Part shown: positions 8,111 through 16,103 of the stretch, in pieces
How the letters are laid out: each line of letters starts with the position of its first letter
Position numbering within the stretch: position 1 is the stretch's first letter
Assembly (NCBI GenBank): GCA_964427055.1
Contig: CAYRSQ010000010.1
Location: forward strand, 1 to 23,166
DNA length: 23,166 nucleotides
From: CAYNTH01 sp964427055
GTDB lineage: Archaea > Aenigmatarchaeota > Aenigmatarchaeia > CG10238-14 > SCSR01
Direction: 5' to 3'
The notes under the pieces: generated by a model
The model's database searches: none
Seen by the model: only the letters and a program-made list of their open reading frames with translations
What the model was told of the DNA's origin: nothing
Translations under genes and position numbers: made by a program

Positions 8111-9094
8111 ATGGCTGCTAATCGCATTTGGATTACGTGGGAACGTCAGAGACGATCGATCGAACTGGCAAAAAGTTTCAGATGCCACCTCTATATTATG
8201 GATTATTCTGGGTTGTTGAGATATCCGATGGCAATCCTTCAAACAATATGGGTCATTTTAAAGGAAAGACCAAGGGTCCTATTTGTCCAGAATCCGTCAA
8301 TGATACTGGCAGCACTTGCCTGTATTATCAAAAAGTTGTCAGGAATACCCGTTATTGTAGATCGTCATACAACATTCAGGCTGGGCAAAGAGAAAGGGGG
8401 CTCATTGAGGGTATGGTTTTTTATGAGACTTCATTACTTTACGTTAAGAAGTGCTGATCTTACCATTGTTACGAACAGGTATCTTGCAGACCTAGTTGAA
8501 GAAGCGCATGGGAAGACGACAATCCTTCCAGACAAACTCCCGGAATTTGGCAGTGTAACTCCCATACAGTTAAAATGTGAGAAGAATATTGTACTTGTTT
8601 CTTCCTTTGGCGAGGATGAACCTTTTACGAATATAATCCATGCAGCAAAGAGGCTGGAAGGATCAGGGATTTGCATCCATGTAACTGGAGATATAAAGAA
8701 AGCTGATCCGCTGATCCGTAATGAACAGATTCACTCAATAAAATTTACAGGGTTCATCCCGGATGAAATGTATCCTGCATATCTCCTTTCGGCAGATGCG
8801 GTGATGGTATTGACGACGGCGGACCATTGTATGCTCTGTGGGTGTTATGAAGCCGTTTCACTGGAGCGCCCCTTGATTACGTCTCGTACACGAGTCTTAC
8901 AAGATTATTTTAGTGGAGCTCTATTCGTTGAGAATGATAGTGATCAAATTTACAATGCAATATTAGAGGTATTGAAGAACCCCGATAGATATGCGGCGAG
9001 TGTTCGGCGCGTTAAGAAACGTATTGCACGGTCATGGATGATTGCCTTTCAAAATATTGAAGACATTGTTGTGAACCTTGAAAACAATACTTGA
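8111..9094 (+). CDS. Glycosyltransferase, GT4-like
   Basis: About 327 residues from the ATG at 8111, which has GGAGG at 8100-8104 with ideal 6-base spacing. Upstream in-frame TTG 8069 and ATG 8078 lack such a site. RIWITWERQRRSIELAK leads; VLFVQNPSMILAALA and IPVIVDRHTTFRLGK belong to the N-terminal Rossmann domain of a GT-B enzyme often seen in exopolysaccharide clusters. The C-terminal half has IVLVSSFGEDEPF, IHVTGDIKKAD and an acidic donor-site region around CMLCGCYEAVSLERPLI, with Glu residues where GT4 enzymes keep E-x7-E. It is shorter than standard GT4 proteins. Sugar specificity is unknown. Confidence 0.82.
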   Translation: MAANRIWITWERQRRSIELAKSFRCHLYIMDYSGLLRYPMAILQTIWVILKERPRVLFVQNPSMILAALACIIKKLSGIPVIVDRHTTFRLGKEKGGSLRVWFFMRLHYFTLRSADLTIVTNRYLADLVEEAHGKTTILPDKLPEFGSVTPIQLKCEKNIVLVSSFGEDEPFTNIIHAAKRLEGSGICIHVTGDIKKADPLIRNEQIHSIKFTGFIPDEMYPAYLLSADAVMVLTTADHCMLCGCYEAVSLERPLITSRTRVLQDYFSGALFVENDSDQIYNAILEVLKNPDRYAASVRRVKKRIARSWMIAFQNIEDIVVNLENNT

Positions 9095-9177
9095 GAGCTG
9101 AAAAGAAGCGATATTTTAACAATATTCCATTTTCTCCTATCTTGGTTCAGGACCTATTTTTTAGGAGGAAGAAAATC

Positions 9178-9962
9178 GTGATCAAATCGTACGTAAGAAG
9201 AATTCAAGAGATATATTATTTGACACAACATTTTCAAAACTGGAATGAGATCGCATTATCGGTTTTAAAAAATAAAAAACCCAGGGAAATTATTTTAAAA
9301 AACGGCCTTATTATTAAGGCTCCCGAAAATAACACTCTTATCGGAATGGCACGGGAGATTTTTTTCGAGCAGGTTTATTTTCCTCAAGGTTGGTCTATTG
9401 AAACTAATGATGTCGTTGTAGATATAGGCGCAAATATCGGATTTTTACACTATATGCAACTTTGAAAACAAAGAATAAGATATATGCTTTCGAACCATTT
9501 CCCGAGAATGTTGAATTTTTAAAGCACAACATTGAGCAAAATAATTGTCATAATATTATTTTGGTGGATTGCGTTGCCATATCTGACAAAAACGGAACAG
9601 AAAAGCTGTATATCAGTGAAATTAGCGGGGGACAGTTACTCTTTGACCATAACATTAAAGGGCAATTAAATAGATATATTGAGGTGCCATCGAAGACATT
9701 AGAGAGAATAATTGACGAGAACGTATTAAATCAGATAGATTTTCTAAAAATGGATTGTGAAGGTTCCGAGGGTCAAATATTAAAAGCCGCTCCTATCGGT
9801 TGCTTAGAGAGAATAAAGAAAATTGCCATGGAATTTCACGATAATGTGTCTCTCCTTAACCATGATAAGATTGTTAACCTGCTTGAGAATTGTGGATTTC
9901 AATGTAGACTAAAATGGGACGGGGAATCCCCTTTTGGTTATTTGTTTGCGAGAAGGGATTGA
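9178..9962 (+). pseudogene. FkbM-family methyltransferase, single-base frameshift
   Basis: Two overlapping frames encode one FkbM-family SAM methyltransferase. The first (to a stop at 9465) ends inside motif I: NDVVVDIGANIGF. The second (to 9962) resumes with LKTKNKIYAFEPFPENVEFL, then QIDFLKMDCEGSEGQIL, the conserved FkbM acidic motif. Adding one T to the T5 run at 9442-9446 gives an uninterrupted DIGANIGFFTLYATLK and a 261-residue protein of normal family length. The likely start is GTG 9178 with AGGAGG at 9163-9168; a TTG overlapping the previous stop at 9091 is an alternative. FkbM enzymes O-methylate sugars or polyketides, here presumably a glycan hydroxyl. Either a recent null allele or a homopolymer sequencing error. 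Confidence 0.85.
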
Positions 9963-10124
9963 TTTTTTTGCACAATAGATTGCTTTACAGTACATACGAA
10001 GGTTATTATACATAAGCGGCATTTGAAGGTGCCTTTGAGAGGATTTTCTTGATTCGTCGTTCTACAGCGATCAAGTATTCGCAACGGACATTGTATTTAA
10101 TGCTAAGAAAGGACATTGAGTAAG

Positions 10125-11687
10125 ATGAATAGAGACATAGTTATTCATCCCATATTACTCGTCATTTATGTTGTCCTTTTTCTGTTTGCACACAATTTCG
10201 GTGAGTTCTCTTTTCAAGAGATGTGGATGCCGCTGTTTGTGTGTATAGGCTTTACCCTAGGGCTTTGGGTTATTCTGCGATTGATTCTGAAAAGCTGGCA
10301 GAAATCGGGGATCATTGTCAGTTTGTTTTTATTTTTGTTTTTTTCTTATGATCATGCCAGAACTTATTTGGAGGCCAAGGTGACGATTGGGTTGATGTCG
10401 CTGGTATGGATTTTGTCGTTTGTAGTGGGTTTTTATTTGACGGTCAAGTGGAAAGGGTTTTTGCGCAAAGGCACACAGATTCTGAATGTATTTTCGATTG
10501 TTCTGGTTTTGTTTCCACTGGCGAATATTGCCTATCTTTCGGCGGAGGGCTGTGGGGCGAGCCAACAGACGGCATCGGGGCCAGCCAACGAGATCGAGGT
10601 GACCGGGGAGAACAAGGAATATCCCGATGTTTATTTTATCATTCTTGACGCATACGGGCGGGAGGATATTCTTCGGGAGCTTTATGATTATAATAATAGC
10701 TATTTTATCGGGTATCTCAGGGGGAAGGATTTTTACGTTGCTGATCAAGCTACGAGCAATTACTGCCAAACGGGTCTGTCTATTGGTTCCTGTTTTAATA
10801 TGTCTTATCTGGATGAATGGGTTAAGGCGGTCGGCATCAATACTAGTGGGGGTAATGCGCCACTAACCGGTTTGATTGATCAAGGCCATGTTATTCGGTA
10901 TTTGAAGAAGCGAGGCTATCAGATAATCACATTTGGGCCGAGTCGTCCTGAAGTGCGCCTTCCCAGCGCGGACATTCATTTACAAGCTGGTATTTCAATA
11001 GCGTTTTTGAATGCGTTAATAAATTTGACGCCCTTGCCGGATATACTATGGAATAGAACAGAAGGCGGCATTTTTGACATGTATCGAGAACATCTTTTGT
11101 ATATTCTTGATAGTTTGGGCGAGATTTACAAGCTGGGTGATGCGCCGAAGTTTGTTGTTGCTCATATCGAATCGCCGCATTCTCCCTTTGTTTTCGGACC
11201 GAACGGGGAGCCGATCAAACTGGAGTCGAGGCTTAATGACCAGGACGGCAATTGGTTGATTCGCCCGGGCCGATTGACGCTGGAGGAATATCGATCGCAC
11301 TACCGGGACCAAATTATTTTTCTCAATTCGAAGGTGAAAACCATGGTGGATCAGATTTTGGCCAATTCGTCGCGGCCACCGATCATTCTGATTCTCGGGG
11401 ACCATGGTCCGCGGTCAGGTGTGATTTGGGACAGTGTCAAGAAGACTGATGTGCGCGAATGCATGTCTATACTGAGCGCTTATTATCTGCCGGGCAGCGG
11501 CGATGAGCACTTATATTCCGAGATCAGTCCGGTGAATATCTTTCGGGTGATCCTGAATCATTATTTTGGTCAACAGTATGAATTGTTGCCGGACCAATGT
11601 TTTTTCTCCACAGCGGGGCGTTTGTATCAATTTCATGATGTGACCGATCGCGTTCGTGGGACGAAGCGATTTAGTGGGGGGATATGA
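10125..11687 (+). CDS. Sulfatase-like membrane transferase (alkaline phosphatase superfamily)
   Basis: About 520 residues. The first 150 hold about five membrane helices (IHPILLVIYVVLFLFA, MPLFVCIGFTLGLWVIL, IIVSLFLFLFFS, IGLMSLVWILSFVVGFYL, TQILNVFSIVLVLFPLA). The catalytic domain follows: PDVYFIILDAYGR (metal-binding Asp), SNYCQTGLSIGSCFNM (the Thr is the expected nucleophile), VVAHIESPHSPFVF and ILILGDHGPRSG (metal-binding Asp-His). This is the layout of LtaS/EptA-type enzymes, which move phosphoglycerol, phosphoethanolamine or similar groups, with the active site outside the membrane. It probably decorates the glycan. A TTG at 10116 is an alternative start; AAAGGA lies at 10107-10112. The stub at 1045 appears to be a broken paralogue. 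Confidence 0.85.
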   Translation: MNRDIVIHPILLVIYVVLFLFAHNFGEFSFQEMWMPLFVCIGFTLGLWVILRLILKSWQKSGIIVSLFLFLFFSYDHARTYLEAKVTIGLMSLVWILSFVVGFYLTVKWKGFLRKGTQILNVFSIVLVLFPLANIAYLSAEGCGASQQTASGPANEIEVTGENKEYPDVYFIILDAYGREDILRELYDYNNSYFIGYLRGKDFYVADQATSNYCQTGLSIGSCFNMSYLDEWVKAVGINTSGGNAPLTGLIDQGHVIRYLKKRGYQIITFGPSRPEVRLPSADIHLQAGISIAFLNALINLTPLPDILWNRTEGGIFDMYREHLLYILDSLGEIYKLGDAPKFVVAHIESPHSPFVFGPNGEPIKLESRLNDQDGNWLIRPGRLTLEEYRSHYRDQIIFLNSKVKTMVDQILANSSRPPIILILGDHGPRSGVIWDSVKKTDVRECMSILSAYYLPGSGDEHLYSEISPVNIFRVILNHYFGQQYELLPDQCFFSTAGRLYQFHDVTDRVRGTKRFSGGI

Positions 11688-11709
11688 CTTTCCCCAAAAA
11701 CTGGACAAG

Positions 11710-11847
11710 TCACTGAATCTCCCCGGTAGTAGCCGGGGGCGTCTTAATTTTCAATGCCAGTTGCAGGTGCCCTTTATTTTCTTTTTTCTGGTGTTCCACA
11801 TAGGCGAGAATTTCCTTTTCATACAAGCCTATACACGATACGAATAG
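11710..11847 (-). pseudogene. C-terminal remnant of an unidentified ORF, possibly a transposase
   Basis: The minus strand encodes about 45 residues ending at a TGA at 11710-11712, with GLYEKEILAYVEHQKKENK in the middle. Charge and composition look like a real protein C-terminus and it has no visible start. It lies next to the leader of a transposase-like gene on the other strand, so an insertion-sequence origin is likely but the family is not recognised. A perfect 6-bp hairpin (CCCCGG, loop TAGTAG, CCGGGG at 11721-11738) sits within it. Confidence 0.3.
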
Positions 11848-11849
11848 TC

Positions 11850-11992
11850 ACGGGGACCTTTCCCCCCTAAACTAGGCCATGTTGAAATTGAGTCTATCCT
11901 GGCACAAGAGATAACAGGAGGACTCAGACGTGAAGCGGAAACGATTTACAACGGAACTACCAGTTGAGTGGATCAACATTCTTAACATTGCA
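11850..11992 (+). mobile_element. Insertion-sequence remnant: left end and start of a transposase
   Basis: GTCACGGGGACCTTTCCCCC begins near 11848 and is followed by an untranslated leader, AGGAGG at 11916-11921, and a GTG at 11930. The codons then read VKRKRFTTE, which is how many IS3-type OrfA transposases begin (M-K-R-K-R-F-T-x-E-Q). After nine codons the match ends and the asparagine synthetase-like gene follows at 12004. The rest of the element and its right end are absent, so it is a deletion remnant. The start motif is short, so the IS family is tentative. Confidence 0.4.
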
Positions 11993-12003
11993 GGATTATT
12001 TTT

Positions 12004-13761
12004 ATGGCTATTACATTTGAACTTCTTAATGGTGAGAAACCCGAAGCTGGTGATTTTACAGCATGGGTACCTGGCTGGTGGTATCATTCGGCAGGGCTGC
12101 CTCTGAAGACAGGGGAGTTATCCGGCGGATACCGATGGATCCTGGCAGGTTGGTTCCTGGGTGAAGAAAAACCGAGTGTGGTGATCGGGCGTTTCCTGAA
12201 AAGCGGGGATGCCGAGACGCTATTCAATGCTGATGGTCAGTTCATACTCGCTATCTATGACGGGTCAAGGAGGAGTGTACAGATATACCGTGACCGCGCG
12301 GGAATGTTACCTCTTGTATATGGGTCAGGTAAAAAGGGGTTCGCGTGTTCAATCTGGATCGAGAACGTGAGAAGTCTGGCGGGCATTGAAGGTAAGGCAT
12401 CCAAAGAGGTTCTAGGTGAACTGCCGGTTTACAGGATTACATTGCCCCCCGCCAGCATCATTGACAAGGTGGGAAGTCTTTCCGGTGAATGCTCCTTGAA
12501 TATCGATGACAAGGGGATTACGTTAAATGAACATCCAATGTTCCCATCGAAAGACGCTCGTTACAACACGCTCAAAGCTGCGAGTGATTATTTTGGCGAG
12601 ACCCTTTCCGAGGGTGTCAGAAAGAGAATAGATGGTCTGAAAGATATAGGGGTATGGCTGAGCGGAGGAAATGACTCCAGTCTTTTAGTTGCCTTATTAA
12701 GAAAATATTTTAACGGAAATATCTCCACAATATTTGTGACCTTTGAGGACTATGACAGAGACTATAGAAAATATGCACGAGAGGTCGCTAGCCAGTTTGA
12801 AACCGATTATTCCGAAGTTGTGGTCGGAGTGAAGGACTATTTGAATCTCTGGGCCGAAACGATTCACATTATCCAAGAACCAATTAACGGCCCTAGCACT
12901 ATAGGACAGGTCGCAGCCCTCAAACAAGTCTCCTCCTCTGTGGAGGTATTGTTACATGGTGATGGTGCGGACACCATCTTCGGAGGCCCCTATTGGGCAC
13001 CGATGCTTTATATGTCGTATTTGGGCGGGATTTTGCCCCGCCCCTTAAGAAGATACCTGGCACAGGTGTCGAAGAACATGCGTGCAACAGGTTTTTTGTC
13101 CAGAGCGATGGCGAAAAGCCTGAAAGCGTTGGGTACCTCTATGCGAGAATATATTCACTCTGAAATTGTTTTTGGAGTAGAAGAACAAATTGATGATGTC
13201 TTTAACCGCGGGACTTGGCGTCATTCTGTTGATGATTTTCAACGGTATATCAAGAGTGACCCATTGAATGATATGCTTCTATTTCTGATCTTGCATTGGC
13301 ACTCGATCTGGATCGGTTCATTTAAGCGACTTGGCTTTTATTTTGATGTGCCGTATATGTTCCCGTTCATGGATTACGAGCTATTGAAATATTCCGTGAA
13401 ACTGCCGGTGCACCTTCGATATCATTACGCAACAAAGAAGGCCCCTTTAATGAAGTATGCTGAGGGCTATTTTGACAAGAGCTTTATTTATAAACCTAAA
13501 GAAGGTTTCGGAGTTCCATTACAAAAATGGTTTTCCATGACAGACTCAATACCATTCCTGAATCTCCCGCTTGAAGAAAGGAGTCTCAGGCGGGGATGGT
13601 GGAAGGAAAATGAGTTAAAAAAAATAATCGACCTGCACAAGTTGGGGCAAGGAACCGACGAGTCAGCCGAATCCATCCCTTGGATAACTACCAACCTGGA
13701 ACTCTGGGCTCGAATCTGCCTTGAGGGGGATTCACCCGATTTATATAAAATACCCTCGTAG
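12004..13761 (+). CDS. Asparagine synthetase-like protein without the catalytic Cys
   Basis: A 585-residue protein with the two-domain AsnB plan. The N-terminal Ntn-like domain is recognisable (FNADGQFILAIYD about 75-87; YRDRAGMLPLVYG about 95-107). It begins MAITFELL, so the Cys that should follow Met in a working glutaminase is absent. The C-terminal ATP-pyrophosphatase domain has an intact PP-loop, WLSGGNDSSLL (about 218-228), and LLHGDGADTIFGG. Family enzymes adenylate a carboxylate and form an amide or lactam. With no Cys it probably uses free ammonia or another amine, as beta-lactam synthetase-type relatives do. In glycan loci such proteins are thought to amidate uronic or amino acid substituents. 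AGGA at 11992-11995 precedes the ATG by 8 bases. Confidence 0.85.
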   Translation: MAITFELLNGEKPEAGDFTAWVPGWWYHSAGLPLKTGELSGGYRWILAGWFLGEEKPSVVIGRFLKSGDAETLFNADGQFILAIYDGSRRSVQIYRDRAGMLPLVYGSGKKGFACSIWIENVRSLAGIEGKASKEVLGELPVYRITLPPASIIDKVGSLSGECSLNIDDKGITLNEHPMFPSKDARYNTLKAASDYFGETLSEGVRKRIDGLKDIGVWLSGGNDSSLLVALLRKYFNGNISTIFVTFEDYDRDYRKYAREVASQFETDYSEVVVGVKDYLNLWAETIHIIQEPINGPSTIGQVAALKQVSSSVEVLLHGDGADTIFGGPYWAPMLYMSYLGGILPRPLRRYLAQVSKNMRATGFLSRAMAKSLKALGTSMREYIHSEIVFGVEEQIDDVFNRGTWRHSVDDFQRYIKSDPLNDMLLFLILHWHSIWIGSFKRLGFYFDVPYMFPFMDYELLKYSVKLPVHLRYHYATKKAPLMKYAEGYFDKSFIYKPKEGFGVPLQKWFSMTDSIPFLNLPLEERSLRRGWWKENELKKIIDLHKLGQGTDESAESIPWITTNLELWARICLEGDSPDLYKIPS

Positions 13762-13916
13762 TCAATGACCAAAAAATATGGGTCAATTTATTGTTAAACA
13801 TCTCGTTTATTCTCCAATCCAAATCCTTCGGAGCCGGCAGGTCAAGAGGTATATACACTAGGTCATGTTACTAGAGAATGCATCTAGCGAAGGACTGTCC
13901 CTATGATCCCTAATAT
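13762..13916. other. Intergenic gap with a weak hairpin
   Basis: Between the AsnB-like and CapK-like genes. TGACC (13766-13770) and GGTCA (13781-13785) could pair just after the stop and before an AT-rich tract, a weak candidate terminator or attenuator. I see no clear promoter and no ribosome binding site close to the next start. Confidence 0.25.
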
Positions 13917-15305
13917 ATGAAGAAATTCGCTGAAAATAATTACCATAGATTTCCAATTTTCGTGCAGAATATGCTGTGTTCTCTTTATGGGGCCATGCTT
14001 TATAGGGAGAGGTATGCGCCGCCATGGAAGAAATACTATAATTATCTAATGGAAACACAGTTCATGAGCAATGAAGAGATTGACAGGATGCAGACCTCTT
14101 TGCTTAAGGGATTAATATCACATACTATAGATTATGTGCCGCATTATCAAAAAGCGATTCATATCAGAAGGGAAGATTTAAGACAGTTTGATTCAATGGA
14201 AATGCTTAACTATCTTCCGATCTTGGAGAAATCAGAAGTTCGAGAATCAGCCGAGACTTTTGTCTCTAATTATTTTGATAGGGCTAAGCTAATCAAGATT
14301 AGCACCAGTGGAACAACCGGCACGCCTCTAACCATCTATACTTCTAGAGAAGCACGGAAAAGGAACTACGCATTTTTCGAGCGTTCGAAGCTCTGGGCAA
14401 GCATAAAAGGATTTGAAAGAAGTATAACGTTTGCCGGCAGGACAATAGTGCCCGCACAGCAGGAAAAGCCTCCATTCTGGAGATCGAATATATTATTTAA
14501 CAACACTTTATTTTCTTCATATCATCTCAGTAGAAAAAACCTTCCATGCTATGTCGATAGAATCAAAAGAATTCGGCCATCTTTCATAGACAGCTACCCT
14601 TCCAGCATAAGTGTAATTGCCACACATATCATAGAGAATAACATATGTGATATAAAACCCAAGGCAATAATAACCTCATCGGAAACTTTACTTGATGGAG
14701 AAAGAGAGAAGATTGAGAAGGCCTTCGGATGCCGGGTTTATGATCAATATGGTAGCGCAGAGCAGGTTGTTTTTGCCTGTCAGTGTAAAGAGGGAGCCTA
14801 TCATATAAATCCTGAGTATGGCTTTGTTGAAGTCCTGGACAGAAACAATAAACCATTGGAAAAAGGAATGTTGGGTGAATTTGCTTGTACCGGTTTTGTA
14901 AACCGTGCGATGCCTCTCATTAGATATAAGATCGGAGACATGGGGATTTTGAGCGATAGGAAATGCGATTGTGGTTGTAACTTTCCGCTTATTGAAAGAA
15001 TATGCGGTCGAACTGACGATATTTTGGTCACACCTGCCGGCAAGTATGTAGGTAGGCTTGATCCTGTTTTTAAGGGAGTGAGCCATACCATTAAGGAAGC
15101 GCAGATTATTCAGGAAAAGTTGGATCTGATAACGATATTAATTGTTAAAGCAACCGGTTATGTTGACAAAGATGGTGAACATATAATCAAAGAGTTAGAC
15201 AAAAGAATGGGGCCTGGCATGCACTATACGATTAGATTCGTGAATTCCATACCCAAAACGGAAACCGGCAAGTTTAGAGCTGTGATACGGAAAGTGGAAG
15301 AATGA
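13917..15305 (+). CDS. CapK/PaaK-like adenylate-forming ligase
   Basis: A 462-residue member of the ANL superfamily resembling phenylacetate-CoA ligase (PaaK) and CapK of capsule loci. The P-loop ISTSGTTGTPLTIY lies at about 128-141; FIDSYPSSISVIA and VYDQYGSAEQVVFACQC are the core adenylation motifs; MPLIRYKIGDMG holds the ribose-binding Asp; CDCGCNFPLIERICGR is the Cys-rich hinge often seen in PaaK. FVNSIPKTETGKFRAVIR near the end carries the C-terminal lysine. The reaction is ATP activation of a carboxylic acid, passed to CoA, a carrier or an amine. In polysaccharide clusters CapK-like proteins probably prepare acyl substituents. Its position after a glutaminase-less AsnB-like gene suggests joint work on an amide or acyl decoration (inference). 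Confidence 0.88.
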   Translation: MKKFAENNYHRFPIFVQNMLCSLYGAMLYRERYAPPWKKYYNYLMETQFMSNEEIDRMQTSLLKGLISHTIDYVPHYQKAIHIRREDLRQFDSMEMLNYLPILEKSEVRESAETFVSNYFDRAKLIKISTSGTTGTPLTIYTSREARKRNYAFFERSKLWASIKGFERSITFAGRTIVPAQQEKPPFWRSNILFNNTLFSSYHLSRKNLPCYVDRIKRIRPSFIDSYPSSISVIATHIIENNICDIKPKAIITSSETLLDGEREKIEKAFGCRVYDQYGSAEQVVFACQCKEGAYHINPEYGFVEVLDRNNKPLEKGMLGEFACTGFVNRAMPLIRYKIGDMGILSDRKCDCGCNFPLIERICGRTDDILVTPAGKYVGRLDPVFKGVSHTIKEAQIIQEKLDLITILIVKATGYVDKDGEHIIKELDKRMGPGMHYTIRFVNSIPKTETGKFRAVIRKVEE

Positions 15306-15466
15306 CGGACACCATGTCGATTGAAACAACTTTGAATGCGCCACTATTCTAGAAGAACTAGTGTGACGTTGTCGTCTGATGAGATTAGGATGACCCCCGG
15401 GATGTTGGTTTGCGAAAATTGGGACTTCCCTCTACAGGTGAGGGCTAAAGGTAAAGGACTGTAACA

Positions 15467-15925
15467 GTGGCGAAAATTTCTTTTGATGGCAGGACGGGGC
15501 GTGTCAGGTCGAGCGTCCAGACAGACAGACCGAAGACGCAGAAATCCGTCAGCGATGTGATACGGGAGTTGAAAGAGGGGATGAAAAAGCCGGCGGGGGA
15601 AGACTACCGGGAACGCTCGCTGGCGATGCATGGTCTTGTGTGTGCTCGCTGTGGCAGGGAATTTGATCATACCAGCAGACACCTTCTGACCGTTCACCAC
15701 AGAGACGGTAACCACCACAACAACCCCCCGGACGGGAGCAACTGGGAGAATCTGTGCGCTTACTGCCACGAAGATGTACACAGCCGGGAAGTCCTTGGTG
15801 AATATTTTAATGGAATCTCCGGCGACAGGGATGCCGTGGCGGTTTACAAGGATGAGTACGCAGGCGGTGGTTTTGGCTCTCTGGGGGCCAAACTGGAGGA
15901 AGCGCTGAAGAGCAAAAAGAAATAG
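15467..15925 (+). CDS. yajD: YajD-type HNH nuclease-fold protein
   Basis: 152 residues, start GTG with AAAGGA at 15453-15458 and 8-base spacing. The core is a His-Asn-His zinc-finger nuclease fold: LVCARCGREF (CxxC at about 59-62), LTVHHRDGNHHNNPPDGSNW, then LCAYCHEDVHSRE, which closely match E. coli YajD. It differs by a longer basic N-terminus of about 40 residues. YajD function is unknown; the fold suggests nucleic-acid cleavage. It has its own ribosome binding site and a strong terminator, so it appears to be a separate unit, not part of polysaccharide synthesis. No restriction methylase or defence partner lies beside it. Confidence 0.85.
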   Translation: MAKISFDGRTGRVRSSVQTDRPKTQKSVSDVIRELKEGMKKPAGEDYRERSLAMHGLVCARCGREFDHTSRHLLTVHHRDGNHHNNPPDGSNWENLCAYCHEDVHSREVLGEYFNGISGDRDAVAVYKDEYAGGGFGSLGAKLEEALKSKKK

Positions 15926-15955
15926 CAGAGGATAATAAATCTTGCGCGTAATGTG

Positions 15956-15990
15956 GGGCGTGACCATCCTTTTGGTCAGGCCCTTTTTTT
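15956..15990 (+). terminator. Rho-independent terminator after yajD
   Basis: GGGC-G-TGACC (15956-15965), loop ATCCTTTT, GGTCA-G-GCCC (15974-15983), then seven T. The stem has one G-G mismatch. It ends the plus-strand transcription unit where it meets the convergent minus-strand genes. Confidence 0.85.
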
Positions 15991-16103
15991 AAATAGAGTA
16001 TTGAACTAGATGAAATGCCGGCGAAGAAAGAGTGATTGCGAGCTGCTAATACTGACAATCGCGGATTTAATCCGTTTCTAACTGCTAAGAACGAGATGGC
16101 GGC

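Noticed and set aside
4386..10009. Shared 13-mer CGAAGGTTATTAT at 4386-4398 and 9997-10009
   Set aside because: Only two copies without extended flanking similarity; probably chance, or coding similarity of a lost gene start.
15347..15361. Short inverted repeat CTAG-AAGAA-CTAG before yajD
   Set aside because: Four-base arms are too short to support an operator or recombination site.
15344..15967. Long minus-strand frame opposite the YajD-like gene
   Set aside because: The plus strand has clear HNH motifs, a ribosome binding site and a terminator; the minus frame has no recognisable domain.
16062..16074. Palindrome CGGATTTAATCCG as a second terminator
   Set aside because: The stem is only five base pairs with a weak T tract; the hairpin at 15956-15990 already explains termination.
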